Notes: generated by a model not told the origin, from the letters alone. 48,821 nucleotides of DNA from Ruminococcaceae bacterium UBA3215 (GCA_002363155.1 DEWH01000025.1:119547-168367), one strand, 5' to 3'; shown: positions 33,109-41,759, counted from the stretch's first letter. Numbers and translations are program-made.

Positions 33109-33957
33109 TCAATAATCGGATTTTGCGGAAAAGCGGTATTCTTTCGGAGAAACTCCGCTGAACGCATGGAAGCATCTGCTGAAATAAAGCCTGTCTTCAA
33201 AGCCGAGCCGGCTCGCTATATCGCCAACCGGAAGAAGCGTGGAACGCAGAAGATTCGCTGCTGCCTTCATTCTGTGAGCATTGTGATACTGCTGCATCGT
33301 AACATTGTATTCCTGCTTGAACACCGCGGCCATGCGCTTGTAGCTCAGGAAAAACTCCTTCTCAAGCTTTTCCGCGCTGAAAGGCTCCGCATAGTGCTTT
33401 TCAAGCCATGAGCGTATGCGCCTTGAAAGCGAGTAGTCATTTTTATCCATATACTTCGCAAGGGCAATATCGGCAAGAAAAGAATAAAACATACCGTTTA
33501 TCCGCATCCGTTTCAGCTCGTCGCCGTTATGGCAGTAATCCACAAGCTCGGAAAACCTTCGCTCGATATGGCTGTCTTTAAGACCGCTCATCTTCTTGGG
33601 CAGGATCTCATACGACGCAAGCGGCTGGTTCAGCACAAGCGGTTCCGCGTCCGGCACAAAAGCCGGCACACTTTCGTCCGGTTCGTCCAGATAAAAATGC
33701 GCATAATACCACTTCGTTCCGCGGGGCGTATCCTTGACTCCGTAGTGGCGCTTATGATGTTTCAGGAACAGCAGTTCGCCCTCGTTTATCTCATAATCCG
33801 TCCCCTCTTCGGACACATACATCACGCCCTCAACGACATAGAGCAGATCGTTGAATTCAAGTACGCGGTCAATATGGCAGAAGGGCTCATACGCGGCAAG
33901 AAAATCACAGGCACATACAACGGGCTGACTTGCCGAAGATAAAATTATTTCGTTCAA
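33109..33957 (-). CDS. AraC-family transcriptional regulator
   Basis: A 282-residue protein. The N-terminal cupin-like sensing domain covers about 20-100 (EGVMYVSEEGTDYEINEGEL). The C-terminal AraC DNA-binding domain covers about 180-280 with two helix-turn-helices (EKLEKEFFLSYKRMAAVFKQ and LPVGDIASRLGFEDRLYFSR) and the family ending GVSPKEYRF. It begins at TTG 33957, six bases after GGAGG; no in-frame ATG fits. Its position beside araR and the ara operon suggests control of arabinose or arabinan genes, but the ligand is not known. Confidence 0.88.
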   Translation of the reverse strand: MNEIILSSASQPVVCACDFLAAYEPFCHIDRVLEFNDLLYVVEGVMYVSEEGTDYEINEGELLFLKHHKRHYGVKDTPRGTKWYYAHFYLDEPDESVPAFVPDAEPLVLNQPLASYEILPKKMSGLKDSHIERRFSELVDYCHNGDELKRMRINGMFYSFLADIALAKYMDKNDYSLSRRIRSWLEKHYAEPFSAEKLEKEFFLSYKRMAAVFKQEYNVTMQQYHNAHRMKAAANLLRSTLLPVGDIASRLGFEDRLYFSRCFHAFSGVSPKEYRFSAKSDY

Positions 33958-33973
33958 GACTATCCTCCATATT

Positions 33974-33991
33974 TACAAGAATATTGTCCAT
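33974..33991 (-). promoter_or_regulatory. Operator-like site before the AraC-type gene
   Basis: Minus strand ATGGACAATATTCTTGTA, which nearly repeats the box at 32992-33009. It lies 17 bases upstream of the TTG start codon, where bound protein could block its own expression. It is a candidate autoregulatory site. Confidence 0.45.
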
Positions 33992-34161
33992 TGTTTTTTG
34001 CGGTATAATACAATTATAATAAAATCAGCCGCAAATGTCAATACATATTTGCAGCTTTGAATGAGATTTGTCATATCACAAGACAGTATTGCAATATCAT
34101 ATTATCCGCGATCTTTCCGGGAAAATATAGACAAATATCCCGTTAATCACATTTTATCCGG

Positions 34162-34200
34162 AAATGTACGTTCAACGTCCGCGGAAAATGTTCGTTTTTA
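34162..34200 (+). promoter_or_regulatory. Two AraR-box-like sites upstream of the ara operon
   Basis: AAATGTACGTTCAACG (34162-34177) and AAAATGTTCGTTTTTA (34185-34200) share the ATGTnCGTT core of AraR operators and are about 24 bases apart, as cooperative sites often are. They lie 38-76 bases before the truncated abf start codon. The remaining gap sequence (33992-34161) is AT-rich, and I found no promoter I would trust. Confidence 0.5.
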
Positions 34201-34237
34201 TCGGCAATAAACAATTTATATATACAGGAGGATAACA

Positions 34238-34657
34238 ATGAAAACACTACTTGCAGCAGTAAACACTCTGGACAAAAGATCGCATATCAACCGAGAGATC
34301 TACGGACACTTCTCCGAGCATCTCGGCAGATGCATCTATGACGGAATCTTCGTCGGTGAGAACTCCCCTATCCCCAACACCGACGGCGTGAGAAATGACA
34401 TCATCGAGGCGTTCAAAGAGATAAGAATGCCCGTACTGCGCTGGCCGGGCGGCTGTTTCGCAGACGAATATCACTGGCGCGACGGTATCGGGGAAAAGTC
34501 AACCCGCAAGAAAATGGTAAATACACACTGGGGCGGCGTTACAGAGGACAACTCATTCGGCACAAACGAGTTTTTCAATATGTGCGAAAAGATAGGCTGT
34601 GAGCCTTATCTCTGCGGAAATGTCGGCAGCGGCACAGTTGAAGAGCTGGCTGACTGA
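34238..34657 (+). pseudogene. Truncated GH51 alpha-L-arabinofuranosidase (N-terminal 139 residues)
   Basis: The first 139 residues match the intracellular GH51 family (HINREIYGHFSEHLGRCIYD, MPVLRWPGGCFADEYHWRDG, WGGVTEDNSFGTNEF, CGNVGSGTVEELAD). Intact enzymes are about 500 residues, so the catalytic acid/base and nucleophile regions are absent. The frame stops at TGA where the family has a tryptophan codon, and araA starts five bases later. The ribosome site (AGGAGG) and first codons are intact, so it is probably still translated. It is either a deletion remnant or a retained leader ORF coupled to araA. Confidence 0.85.
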
Positions 34658-34662
34658 ATAGA

Positions 34663-36129
34663 ATGAAAAAGATATACTTTATTACAGGAAGCCAGGATCT
34701 CTACGGTGAAGAGACTCTCGCACAGGCGGAAAAGGACAGCAAGGAAATGGCGGCATTCCTTGACAGCAAGCTGTCCGATATCGCGTCCGTTGTACATACT
34801 CCGATAGTCAAGACCGCCGCGGAAGCAGAGAAGCTCTGTGCTGAAGCATCGGCTGACGGTGACTGCATCGCCGTGATAATGTGGATGCACACATTCTCAC
34901 CCGCAAAAATGTGGATCCGTGCTTTGCAGGCACTCAGAAAGCCCATGCTGCACCTTCACACCCAGTACAACGAAAAACTCCCCTACGACAGCATAGACAT
35001 GGATTTCATGAACCTCAACCAGTCCGCCCACGGCGACAGAGAGTTCGGTTTCATCTGCACCCGTCTCGGTATTAAGCGCGAAGTTGCGGCGGGCTACTAC
35101 AAGCACGATGCAGTGATCTCTAAGATACGCCGTTTCGCTTATGCCGCCGCTGCGGTTGACTTCTGCAAGGGTATGCGCGTGGCTATGTTCGGAAACAATA
35201 TGCGCGATGTTGCAGTCACCGACGGCGACAGAGTCGAGAGCGAGATAAAGTACGGCTGGAACGTGAACTACTACGGCATCGGTGATCTTGTAAAGATCGT
35301 GAATGAAGTGACAGATGCCGAGACCGACGCCAAAATGAAAGAGTACACCGACAAGTACGATATGGATACCGACAATATTGCCGCTGTACGCGAACAGGCA
35401 AAATATGAAGCCGCTCTCGACAGGTTTATCGCCAAGGAAAACATCAGCGCTTTCACCGATACTTTCCAGGATCTTCACGGACTGAACCAGCTTCCGGGTA
35501 TCGCGGCGCAGAATATAATGGCAAAGGGCATAGGTTTCGGTCCCGAGGGCGATTACAAGACTGCGGCGCTCGGAGCGGTAATGCAGAAAATGGCGGCTGA
35601 CAGAGAGGGCTCCACCGGATTTATGGAGGATTACACCTACGATCTCACCGAGGGCGAGGAGCTTGAACTTGCTGCGCACATGCTGGAAGTCTCCCCCGTT
35701 TTCGCAGGCACAAAGCCGAAGATCCAGGTGCATCATCTCGGCATAGGAAACAAATCGGACCCGGCAAGACTTGTCTTTGACGGCGTTTCCGGCAACGGTA
35801 TCGCAGTCTCCATGATAGATATGGGGAACCGTTTCCGCCTTGTATGCGCGGAGATAGAGCTGGTAAAGCAGCCCGAACCGATGCCGAAGCTTCCCGTAGC
35901 AAGACTTATGTGGAAGATAAAGCCGGATTTCGCCACAGGTGCGGCGGCATGGATATATGCCGGCGGCGCTCATCACGCAGTCGTTTCCACCGCTCTCACA
36001 AGCGAGGATATCCGTCTTTTCGCAAAGATGACAGACACAGAGCTTGTGATAATAGACGACAAGACCGATCTGAATACATTTGAACAGGCACTTGAAATGC
36101 TTGATCTTAAATCAAAAATGAAAGGCTGA
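34663..36129 (+). CDS. araA: L-arabinose isomerase
   Basis: A 488-residue enzyme that converts L-arabinose to L-ribulose. Family features include FITGSQDLYGEETL at the start, MWMHTFSPAKMWI, LHTQYNEKLPYDSIDMDFMN, DTFQDLHGLNQLPGIAAQ and the C-terminal VHHLGIG. The length is normal. Only a weak ribosome site is visible, and the start is five bases after the stop of the truncated abf frame, so araA translation probably depends on that upstream frame. It is the first complete gene of araA-araB-araD. Confidence 0.96.
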   Translation: MKKIYFITGSQDLYGEETLAQAEKDSKEMAAFLDSKLSDIASVVHTPIVKTAAEAEKLCAEASADGDCIAVIMWMHTFSPAKMWIRALQALRKPMLHLHTQYNEKLPYDSIDMDFMNLNQSAHGDREFGFICTRLGIKREVAAGYYKHDAVISKIRRFAYAAAAVDFCKGMRVAMFGNNMRDVAVTDGDRVESEIKYGWNVNYYGIGDLVKIVNEVTDAETDAKMKEYTDKYDMDTDNIAAVREQAKYEAALDRFIAKENISAFTDTFQDLHGLNQLPGIAAQNIMAKGIGFGPEGDYKTAALGAVMQKMAADREGSTGFMEDYTYDLTEGEELELAAHMLEVSPVFAGTKPKIQVHHLGIGNKSDPARLVFDGVSGNGIAVSMIDMGNRFRLVCAEIELVKQPEPMPKLPVARLMWKIKPDFATGAAAWIYAGGAHHAVVSTALTSEDIRLFAKMTDTELVIIDDKTDLNTFEQALEMLDLKSKMKG

Positions 36130-36134
36130 TTACA

Positions 36135-37712
36135 ATGACAATTACGGAGAAAATAACACAGGGAAAAACCTATCTCGGCATAGAGTTCGGCTCCACCCGC
36201 ATAAAGGCAACACTTATCGACGATACATTCGCGCCCGTCGCAGGCGGTTCGCATGAGTGGGAAAACCGGCTCGAAAACGGGTACTGGACATATTCCCTCG
36301 ATGACATACGCGCAGGCTTGCAGGCTTGCTTCGCTGACCTCAAGAAAGAGGTTTCCGGAAAATACGGCGTAACACTTACCGGTTTCGGCGCGATCGGAAT
36401 TTCCGCAATGATGCACGGATATATGGCATTCGATGCAAACGACAAGCTGCTCGTTCCTTTCCGTACATGGAGAAACACTACCACCGAAAAAGCAGCTTCG
36501 GAGCTTACGGCACTCTTCGGATTCAATATCCCTCAGCGCTGGAGCATCGCGCATCTGTACCAGGCTGTACTTGACAAGGAACCGCATACCGGAAGCATAG
36601 CACACATCACGACTCTCGCCGCATATATCCATTACCTGCTCACCGGAAAACGTGTCATAGGCGTAGGCGACGCGTCGGGAATGTTCCCGATAACCGACGG
36701 CGGTTATGATGAGGACATGATCGGAAAGTTCACGGAAGCGGCGGCTTCGCACGGCTTTACACAGGATATCCGCGAAATACTCCCGGAAGTGCTGTCCGCG
36801 GGCGAGAATGCCGGAACGCTTACCGAGGAGGGCGCGAAATTCCTCGATCCCTCCGGAGACCTCAAAGCCGGCATACCCCTCTGCCCTCCCGAAGGCGACG
36901 CAGGTACGGGTATGGCAGCCACAAACGCCGTGCTCCCCAAAACCGGAAACATCTCCGCCGGTACATCTATATTCTCCATGCTCGTTCTCGAAAAGCCACT
37001 CAAGGGCGTTTATCCCGAAATAGATATCGTGACCACGCCGGACGGCGCTCCCGTAGCTATGGTACACTGCAACAACTGCTGTTCCGAGCTTGACGCGTGG
37101 GTGAAGCTTTTCGACGAGTTCGCAAAGCTCTCCGGGCATGAGATGAAGCGTTACGAGATATACGATCTTCTTTATAACAACTCGCTGAAAGGCGATGCCG
37201 ACTGCGGCGGAGTGGTTTCCTACAACTGCCTCTCCGGTGAGCCGGTTACAGGTGTCGCGGACGGCAGACCCATGTACTTCCGCGAACCGGACAGCAGCAT
37301 GAACCTTGCGAACTTCTTCCGCGCACAGATCTACTCATCTTTCGCGGCATTATGCTCCGGAATGGATATACTGTTTGAAAAGGAACACGTTGCAGCCGAT
37401 CAGTTTACCGGTCACGGCGGTCTTTTCAAGACAAAAGGCGTTGCTCAGCAGTATCTTGCCGACGCGCTCAAAACCCCTGTCTCCGTAATGCAGACCGCGG
37501 GCGAAGGCGGCTCATGGGGTATTGCACTGCTTGCGGCATATATGGTATGCGCAAACGGAAAAACACTTCCCGAATGGCTTGAAAGCTGCGTTTTCACCGA
37601 TATGGAAAAGAGCACATTAAAGCCGGAAAAGAACGGCTCCGACGGATTCGCGGGATTTATGAAGCGCTACGATGCCGGACTTGCGGCTGAGAAAATGTTA
37701 GGAGATGCGTGA
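36135..37712 (+). CDS. araB: FGGY-family ribulokinase
   Basis: A 525-residue sugar kinase. The N-terminal ATPase motif is YLGIEFGSTRIKATLID. IGISAMMHGYMAFD and GTGMAATNAVLPKTGNISAG are typical of the FGGY kinases found beside araA in Clostridia. HGGLFKTKGVAQQYLADAL lies near the C-terminus. The genomic position between araA and araD indicates L-ribulose as substrate. Five bases separate it from araA, and it ends just before araD. Confidence 0.92.
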   Translation: MTITEKITQGKTYLGIEFGSTRIKATLIDDTFAPVAGGSHEWENRLENGYWTYSLDDIRAGLQACFADLKKEVSGKYGVTLTGFGAIGISAMMHGYMAFDANDKLLVPFRTWRNTTTEKAASELTALFGFNIPQRWSIAHLYQAVLDKEPHTGSIAHITTLAAYIHYLLTGKRVIGVGDASGMFPITDGGYDEDMIGKFTEAAASHGFTQDIREILPEVLSAGENAGTLTEEGAKFLDPSGDLKAGIPLCPPEGDAGTGMAATNAVLPKTGNISAGTSIFSMLVLEKPLKGVYPEIDIVTTPDGAPVAMVHCNNCCSELDAWVKLFDEFAKLSGHEMKRYEIYDLLYNNSLKGDADCGGVVSYNCLSGEPVTGVADGRPMYFREPDSSMNLANFFRAQIYSSFAALCSGMDILFEKEHVAADQFTGHGGLFKTKGVAQQYLADALKTPVSVMQTAGEGGSWGIALLAAYMVCANGKTLPEWLESCVFTDMEKSTLKPEKNGSDGFAGFMKRYDAGLAAEKMLGDA

Positions 37713-37713
37713 T

Positions 37714-38406
37714 ATGCTTGAAAAACTTAAACAGGAAGTACTCGAAGCAAACCTTATGCTGCCGGAGCACGGACTTGTCACATTCACATGGGGCAATGTT
37801 TCGGGGATCGACAGAGAAAGCGGATTGTTCGTAATAAAGCCCTCCGGCGTTGAATACAAGGGCATGACAGCCGATGATATGGTAGTGGTAAGCCTTGAGA
37901 CCGGCAAACACGTCGAAGGAAAATACAAACCCTCAAGCGATACGCCCACACACCTTGAACTGTACCGCGCATTTCCGGAGATCGGCGGCGTTTGCCATAC
38001 CCACAGCCGGTGGGCGGTGTCCTATGCACAGGCAGGACATGGGATAATACCTATGGGTACGACACACGGTGACTATTTCTACGGCGAGATACCCTGCACA
38101 AGAGCCATGACGCCGGCGGAAATAAACGGAGAATACGAAAAAGAAACGGGGACTGTTATAATAGAGGCATTCAAGGGCATCGATCCTCTTTCGATACCTG
38201 CCGTTCTCGTAAAGAACCACGGTCCGTTCACATGGGGCAAAAGCCCGTGGGAGGCTGTACATAACGCGGTTGTACTTGAGGAAGTCGCTTTTATGAACTT
38301 CCACGCGCATGAGATAGACCCGTCCGCGGGACAGATGCAGCAGGAACTTCTCGACAAGCATTATCTCAGAAAGCACGGAAAAAACGCTTATTACGGTCAG
38401 AACTGA
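37714..38406 (+). CDS. araD: L-ribulose-5-phosphate 4-epimerase
   Basis: About 230 residues from ATG 37714, the start equivalent to E. coli AraD (MLEKLKQEVLEANL). An ATG at 37705 sits one base from the AGGAG site and inside araB. It is a zinc class II aldolase-fold enzyme. Metal histidines lie in CHTHSRWA and the downstream VLEEVAFMNFHAHE region; SSDTPTHLELY and GTTHGDYFYGEIPCTR are conserved. It yields D-xylulose-5-phosphate for the pentose phosphate pathway. Confidence 0.95.
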   Translation: MLEKLKQEVLEANLMLPEHGLVTFTWGNVSGIDRESGLFVIKPSGVEYKGMTADDMVVVSLETGKHVEGKYKPSSDTPTHLELYRAFPEIGGVCHTHSRWAVSYAQAGHGIIPMGTTHGDYFYGEIPCTRAMTPAEINGEYEKETGTVIIEAFKGIDPLSIPAVLVKNHGPFTWGKSPWEAVHNAVVLEEVAFMNFHAHEIDPSAGQMQQELLDKHYLRKHGKNAYYGQN

Positions 38407-38466
38407 CGGTCCGGCATCCGGTTGATGCTGCCGGACTGACCGGCATCGTATTCGGGGGTGATTTAC

Positions 38467-38634
38467 ATGGACAAGAAAGACCGGAGATCGGTCAGACTGA
38501 ATGAAACACTTTCGTTCAGATTATCCGTTCTTTTTGCGATACTGTCTGTAATAATCATCACCATAACCGGAATATATTCCTATTTTGACCACTGTATTAT
38601 AGTAAAAAAGCACTGCCCGGCAGTGCTTTTTTAA
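38467..38634 (+). pseudogene. N-terminal stub of a membrane sensor protein
   Basis: A 55-residue frame with a good ribosome site (GGGGGTGAT). It has a basic N-terminus, SVRLNETLSFRLSVLFA, then one membrane segment (about 19-40) and GIYSYFDH. This resembles the first transmembrane helix of a histidine kinase or chemoreceptor. After about residue 42 the frame runs straight into a terminator hairpin and stops. It is probably a gene cut off after its first helix; the family is an inference. Confidence 0.6.
38604..38632 (+). terminator. Terminator after araABD and the sensor stub
   Basis: A perfect 12-bp stem (38604-38615 with 38621-38632) with a 5-base loop, ending in TTTTTT. It lies inside the last codons of the 55-residue frame. 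The first iteron element of the 38.6-38.9 kb cluster begins immediately after it. Confidence 0.88.
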
Positions 38635-38708
38635 TTGATAATTGACAATTGACAATTGATAATTATTGTGTCCGCTTCGCGGACATATCTGAATTGTGAC
38701 ATAATCGA
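38633..38708 (+). repeat. Iteron/hairpin element, copy D
   Basis: 7-bp iterons (TTGATAA, TTGACAA, TTGACAA, TTGATAA) are followed by TTGTG, a hairpin GTCCGC/GCGGAC with triloop TTC (38670-38684) and ATATCTGAATTGTGACAT. It faces copies E-G across about 30 bases. Confidence 0.87.
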
Positions 38709-38739
38709 AGGCTCTGTTTCCTTTTGCGAGATATGGATC

Positions 38740-38925
38740 TTCGTCACGATTCAAATATGCGCCGCAGGCGCAACCACAATTGTCAATTATCAATTGTCAA
38801 TTATCAATTATTCAAATACGCGCGCAGGCGCAACCACAATTGTCAATTATCAATTGTCAATTATCAATTATTCAAATACGCGCCGCAGGTGCAACCACAA
38901 TTTTCGATTGTCGATTATTCTAAAC
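38740..38925 (-). repeat. Iteron/hairpin elements E, F, G (60-61 bp tandem copies)
   Basis: Copy E (about 38740-38813) has the full structure on the minus strand: 7-bp iterons TTGATAA/TTGACAA, TTGTGG, hairpin TGCGCC/GGCGCA with triloop (38758-38772) and TTTGAATCGTGACGAAG. F and G repeat the hairpin and iteron part at offsets of 60 and 61 bases, with decayed hairpin stems and no tail. With copy D they form a large inverted repeat. Open frames across this stretch are repeat artefacts. No gene is seen. Confidence 0.87.
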
Positions 38926-38985
38926 CGGTTTTTTCGTTTTGAGCTGAACATTCGATGAGGGCTTTAAGTTTATTTTAGGTTAGGC

Positions 38986-38994
38986 TGATATAAT
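38986..38994 (+). promoter_or_regulatory. Extended -10 promoter of the beta-helix lipoprotein gene
   Basis: TGATATAAT (TGn followed by TATAAT at 38989-38994), 54 bases before the start codon. No good -35 box lies at the right distance. Confidence 0.5.
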
Positions 38995-39048
38995 GCAGAT
39001 AAAGCAAACGGAACGGTTTGCGAAAATGATACAAAAGGAGAGATCAAT

Positions 39049-40629
39049 ATGAAAAAATACATTTCTGCAATAACAGCGATAATGCTGGTTACTTCCCTTG
39101 CAGCCTGCGAATCAAACCCAGCGAATAACGGCTCCGTACAGACAACAGCTTCCACAGCAGAACAGACAACCGCTGACGAAACAGAACAGTCCGAAGCAGA
39201 GGTAACAGAGCAGAGCGATAATGCCGAGGAAAGCGAAATGACCGAGGATACATCTTCCGAAAAAACGGACGGCGATACCGGCAATACTCCTCCGGATATG
39301 CCAGAAGGCGGAACTCCTCCCGACAAGCCGGACGGTGAAGGAAGAGCGCCCGGCGGCAATCCTCCCGATAAGCCCGGCGAGGGCGGCGGCGGATTCGGCG
39401 GAGGCAGCAGCTCCGAAGTGATCTACGGCGGCTCAACGGAAATAACCTCCGCTGCAAGTGAGGACGGAAAGTCCTACACTTCCGATACAAGCGATCAGAG
39501 CGCACTGATGATAAGCACTTCAGATGACGTGACTGTAAGCGGTCTGACAGTCACCAAGACCGGCGGCTCCGACGGCGGCGACAACTGCAATTTCTATGGT
39601 CAGAACGCGGCTGTACTCGTCAAAGGCGGCACTACGACAACTATAACCGGCGGAACTGTCACCTCCAACGCGTCCGGTGCAAACGGTGTGTTCTGCTACG
39701 GCGGCAACGGCGGTCATAACGGCGCTGACGGCGACGGCACAACGCTTATAATCAGAGATACAACGATCACTACTTCCGGCAGCGGTTCGGGCGGCATTAT
39801 GAACACGGGCGGCGGTATTACCGAAGCATATAACCTTACCGTTACCACAAGCGGTCAGTCCTCCGCGCCTATCCGCACCGACAGAGGCGGCGGAACGGTT
39901 ACCGTTGACGGCGGTACTTACACATCGAACGGTCTCGGCTCTCCTGCGATTTATTCGACTGCGGACATTACAGTGTCAAACGCGGAACTCGTTTCCAACC
40001 TTTCCGAGGGCGTCTGCATAGAAGGTCTGAACTCGATAACGCTCAACAACTGTGATTTGACCGCTAACAATACCAAGCGCAACGGCAATGCGAAATTCCT
40101 CGACACCATAATGATATATCAGTCGATGTCCGGTGACGCAGCGAGCGGTACTTCCTCATTCACTATGACCGGCGGAAGCCTTACCAGCAAGAACGGTCAT
40201 GTCTTCCATGTGACCAACACCAGTGCTGTGATCACACTCTCCGGCGTGAAGATCACAAACGAGGACAGCAGCAATGTCCTTTTGTCGGTCTGCGACGACG
40301 GCTGGAACGGCGGAAGCAATACAGCTGTGCTGAACGCTTCGGGACAAACGCTTGAAGGCGCGATACTCGTCGGCAGCAACTCCGAACTTACGCTGAATCT
40401 CACAGATTCTTCGACTTTCACCGGCTATATCGACGGCAAGATCACGAACGATGCCGGAGATACCGTCTCCACAGAAGCCGGCACAGTTTCGGTAACCCTC
40501 GGAAGCGGAAGCACATGGACACTCACCGGCGACAGCTATGTAACAAGCTTTGACGGCGACCCGGCAAGCATCATCTCCAACGGCTACACGCTTTATGTGA
40601 ACGGTGCTGCGCTTACAGGCACGAACTGA
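39049..40629 (+). CDS. Surface lipoprotein with Ser/Thr/Gly-rich beta-helix
   Basis: A 526-residue protein exported as a lipoprotein (VTSLAACES lipobox). Residues about 25-75 are a Thr/Glu/Ser-rich linker and about 78-122 a Pro/Gly-rich stretch (NTPPDMPEGGTPPDKPDGE). From about 130 to 510, short repeats of the GGTVTSNASG / DTTITTSG / GGTYTSNGLGS type predict a right-handed parallel beta-helix, as in pectate-lyase-like or adhesin folds. No catalytic motif was recognised. The ribosome site is AGGAG. It has its own promoter and terminator. It is probably a surface binding or structural protein. Confidence 0.82.
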   Translation: MKKYISAITAIMLVTSLAACESNPANNGSVQTTASTAEQTTADETEQSEAEVTEQSDNAEESEMTEDTSSEKTDGDTGNTPPDMPEGGTPPDKPDGEGRAPGGNPPDKPGEGGGGFGGGSSSEVIYGGSTEITSAASEDGKSYTSDTSDQSALMISTSDDVTVSGLTVTKTGGSDGGDNCNFYGQNAAVLVKGGTTTTITGGTVTSNASGANGVFCYGGNGGHNGADGDGTTLIIRDTTITTSGSGSGGIMNTGGGITEAYNLTVTTSGQSSAPIRTDRGGGTVTVDGGTYTSNGLGSPAIYSTADITVSNAELVSNLSEGVCIEGLNSITLNNCDLTANNTKRNGNAKFLDTIMIYQSMSGDAASGTSSFTMTGGSLTSKNGHVFHVTNTSAVITLSGVKITNEDSSNVLLSVCDDGWNGGSNTAVLNASGQTLEGAILVGSNSELTLNLTDSSTFTGYIDGKITNDAGDTVSTEAGTVSVTLGSGSTWTLTGDSYVTSFDGDPASIISNGYTLYVNGAALTGTN

Positions 40630-40691
40630 TGTCCTGCCTGAACACTTTACAAACAATCAAATAGTGCGATAAACAAACGATTTTGCTACGC

Positions 40692-40730
40692 AAGAGCTGT
40701 TCTCACCACAGAGAGCAGCTCTTTATCTTT
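40692..40730 (+). terminator. Terminator of the beta-helix gene
   Basis: An 8-bp stem AAGAGCTG/CAGCTCTT (40692-40699 with 40716-40723), extended by TTCTC/GAGAG, followed by TATCTTTT. It starts 62 bases after the stop. Confidence 0.8.
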
Positions 40731-40746
40731 TCCTCTTTTCCGGCGA

Positions 40747-40775
40747 TTGACCTTTCCTCTGAACTATGCTATAAT
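40747..40775 (+). promoter_or_regulatory. Promoter of the ABC transporter operon
   Basis: TTGACC (40747-40752), a 17-base spacer and TATAAT (40770-40775), 69 bases upstream of the ATPase start codon. Confidence 0.8.
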
Positions 40776-40844
40776 AATTACAGCAACCTTTTCTTTACCT
40801 TTGGATGTTAGAATGGTGATAGCAAAACGAAAGGGGGCGGCGCT

Positions 40845-41759
40845 ATGGAAAATAGCGTAATAACCATGAGAGGACTTTGTAAGTCCTACCAAAAGCAGGA
40901 AGTCCTGCACGATTTCAGCCTGACCGTGGAGCGCGGGCATATCTGCGGGCTGATCGGGCCGAACGGCGCAGGCAAGACCACGATCATGAAGATACTGGCA
41001 GGATTTTTCTTTCCGACAAAGGGAGAACTGGAGCTGTTCGGCAGTTCTGAGAATCTGGACAATTACCGTGCAAGAATGAGTTTCATAATCGAGCAGCCGA
41101 TCATTGCAGGCTCAATGACAGCTCGTCAGAATCTTGAATATATCCGTTATCTGCGGGGGTATCCCGATGAAAAGCGCATTGATGAGATACTGGATCTTGT
41201 CGGGCTTGCAAACACAGGAAAAAAGCGTGCTAATAAATTCTCTCTTGGCATGAAACAGCGCCTCGGTATCGGTATGGCACTTCTGCCAAAGCCTGAGATC
41301 ATGGTGCTGGACGAGCCAGTGAATGGGCTTGATCCGGAGGGCATTGTGGAAGTGCGTCAGCTCATCAAGCGGATGCAGGAAGAATGGGGCGTGACGGTTC
41401 TGATTTCCAGTCACCTACTGTCGGAGCTTTCCGAGCTTTGCACCGATTTCTCGATTATCAGTCACGGCGAACTGATTGAAAATCTCAGCCGTGAGGAACT
41501 GCTTATCAGGTGCAGGAACCACATTGCTCTGCGGACGGACGACATCAACAAGACTGCGGCGATACTTGAAGATAAGCTGCAAATTGCCGATTACAAGGTC
41601 ATTCACGGCGAGGAGATCCATATTTTTGAACGGCTCGGCGAGATTCTGCACATCTCAAAAACGCTGACCAATTCGGGGCTTGTCATCACAAAGCTGAATG
41701 AGGAAGGTCAGAACTTAGAGGACTATTATCTCGAAAAGGCAGGTGACAGAAATGAATAA
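40845..41759 (+). CDS. ABC transporter ATP-binding protein (drug/bacteriocin export type)
   Basis: A 304-residue ATPase. Walker A is GPNGAGKTT, the signature FSLGMKQRLGIGMALL, Walker B MVLDEPVNGLDPEG, and the switch histidine is in LISSHLLSEL. The C-terminal approximately 80-residue extension is typical of BcrA/NatA-type exporters of peptides or antibiotics. It overlaps the permease gene by eight bases, so the two are coupled. It is more AT-rich than its upstream neighbours. No two-component system is adjacent. Confidence 0.92.
   Translation: MENSVITMRGLCKSYQKQEVLHDFSLTVERGHICGLIGPNGAGKTTIMKILAGFFFPTKGELELFGSSENLDNYRARMSFIIEQPIIAGSMTARQNLEYIRYLRGYPDEKRIDEILDLVGLANTGKKRANKFSLGMKQRLGIGMALLPKPEIMVLDEPVNGLDPEGIVEVRQLIKRMQEEWGVTVLISSHLLSELSELCTDFSIISHGELIENLSREELLIRCRNHIALRTDDINKTAAILEDKLQIADYKVIHGEEIHIFERLGEILHISKTLTNSGLVITKLNEEGQNLEDYYLEKAGDRNE

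Noticed and set aside
38740..38925. CRISPR-like array
   Set aside because: Three 60-61 bp repeats look array-like, but there are no unique spacers, the repeats abut directly, and no cas genes are present. They are tandem copies of the iteron/hairpin element.
38656..38958. 100-codon frame across 38656-38958
   Set aside because: It consists of translated iterons (repeats of the type IVNYQLSIINY) and is produced by the repeat cluster.
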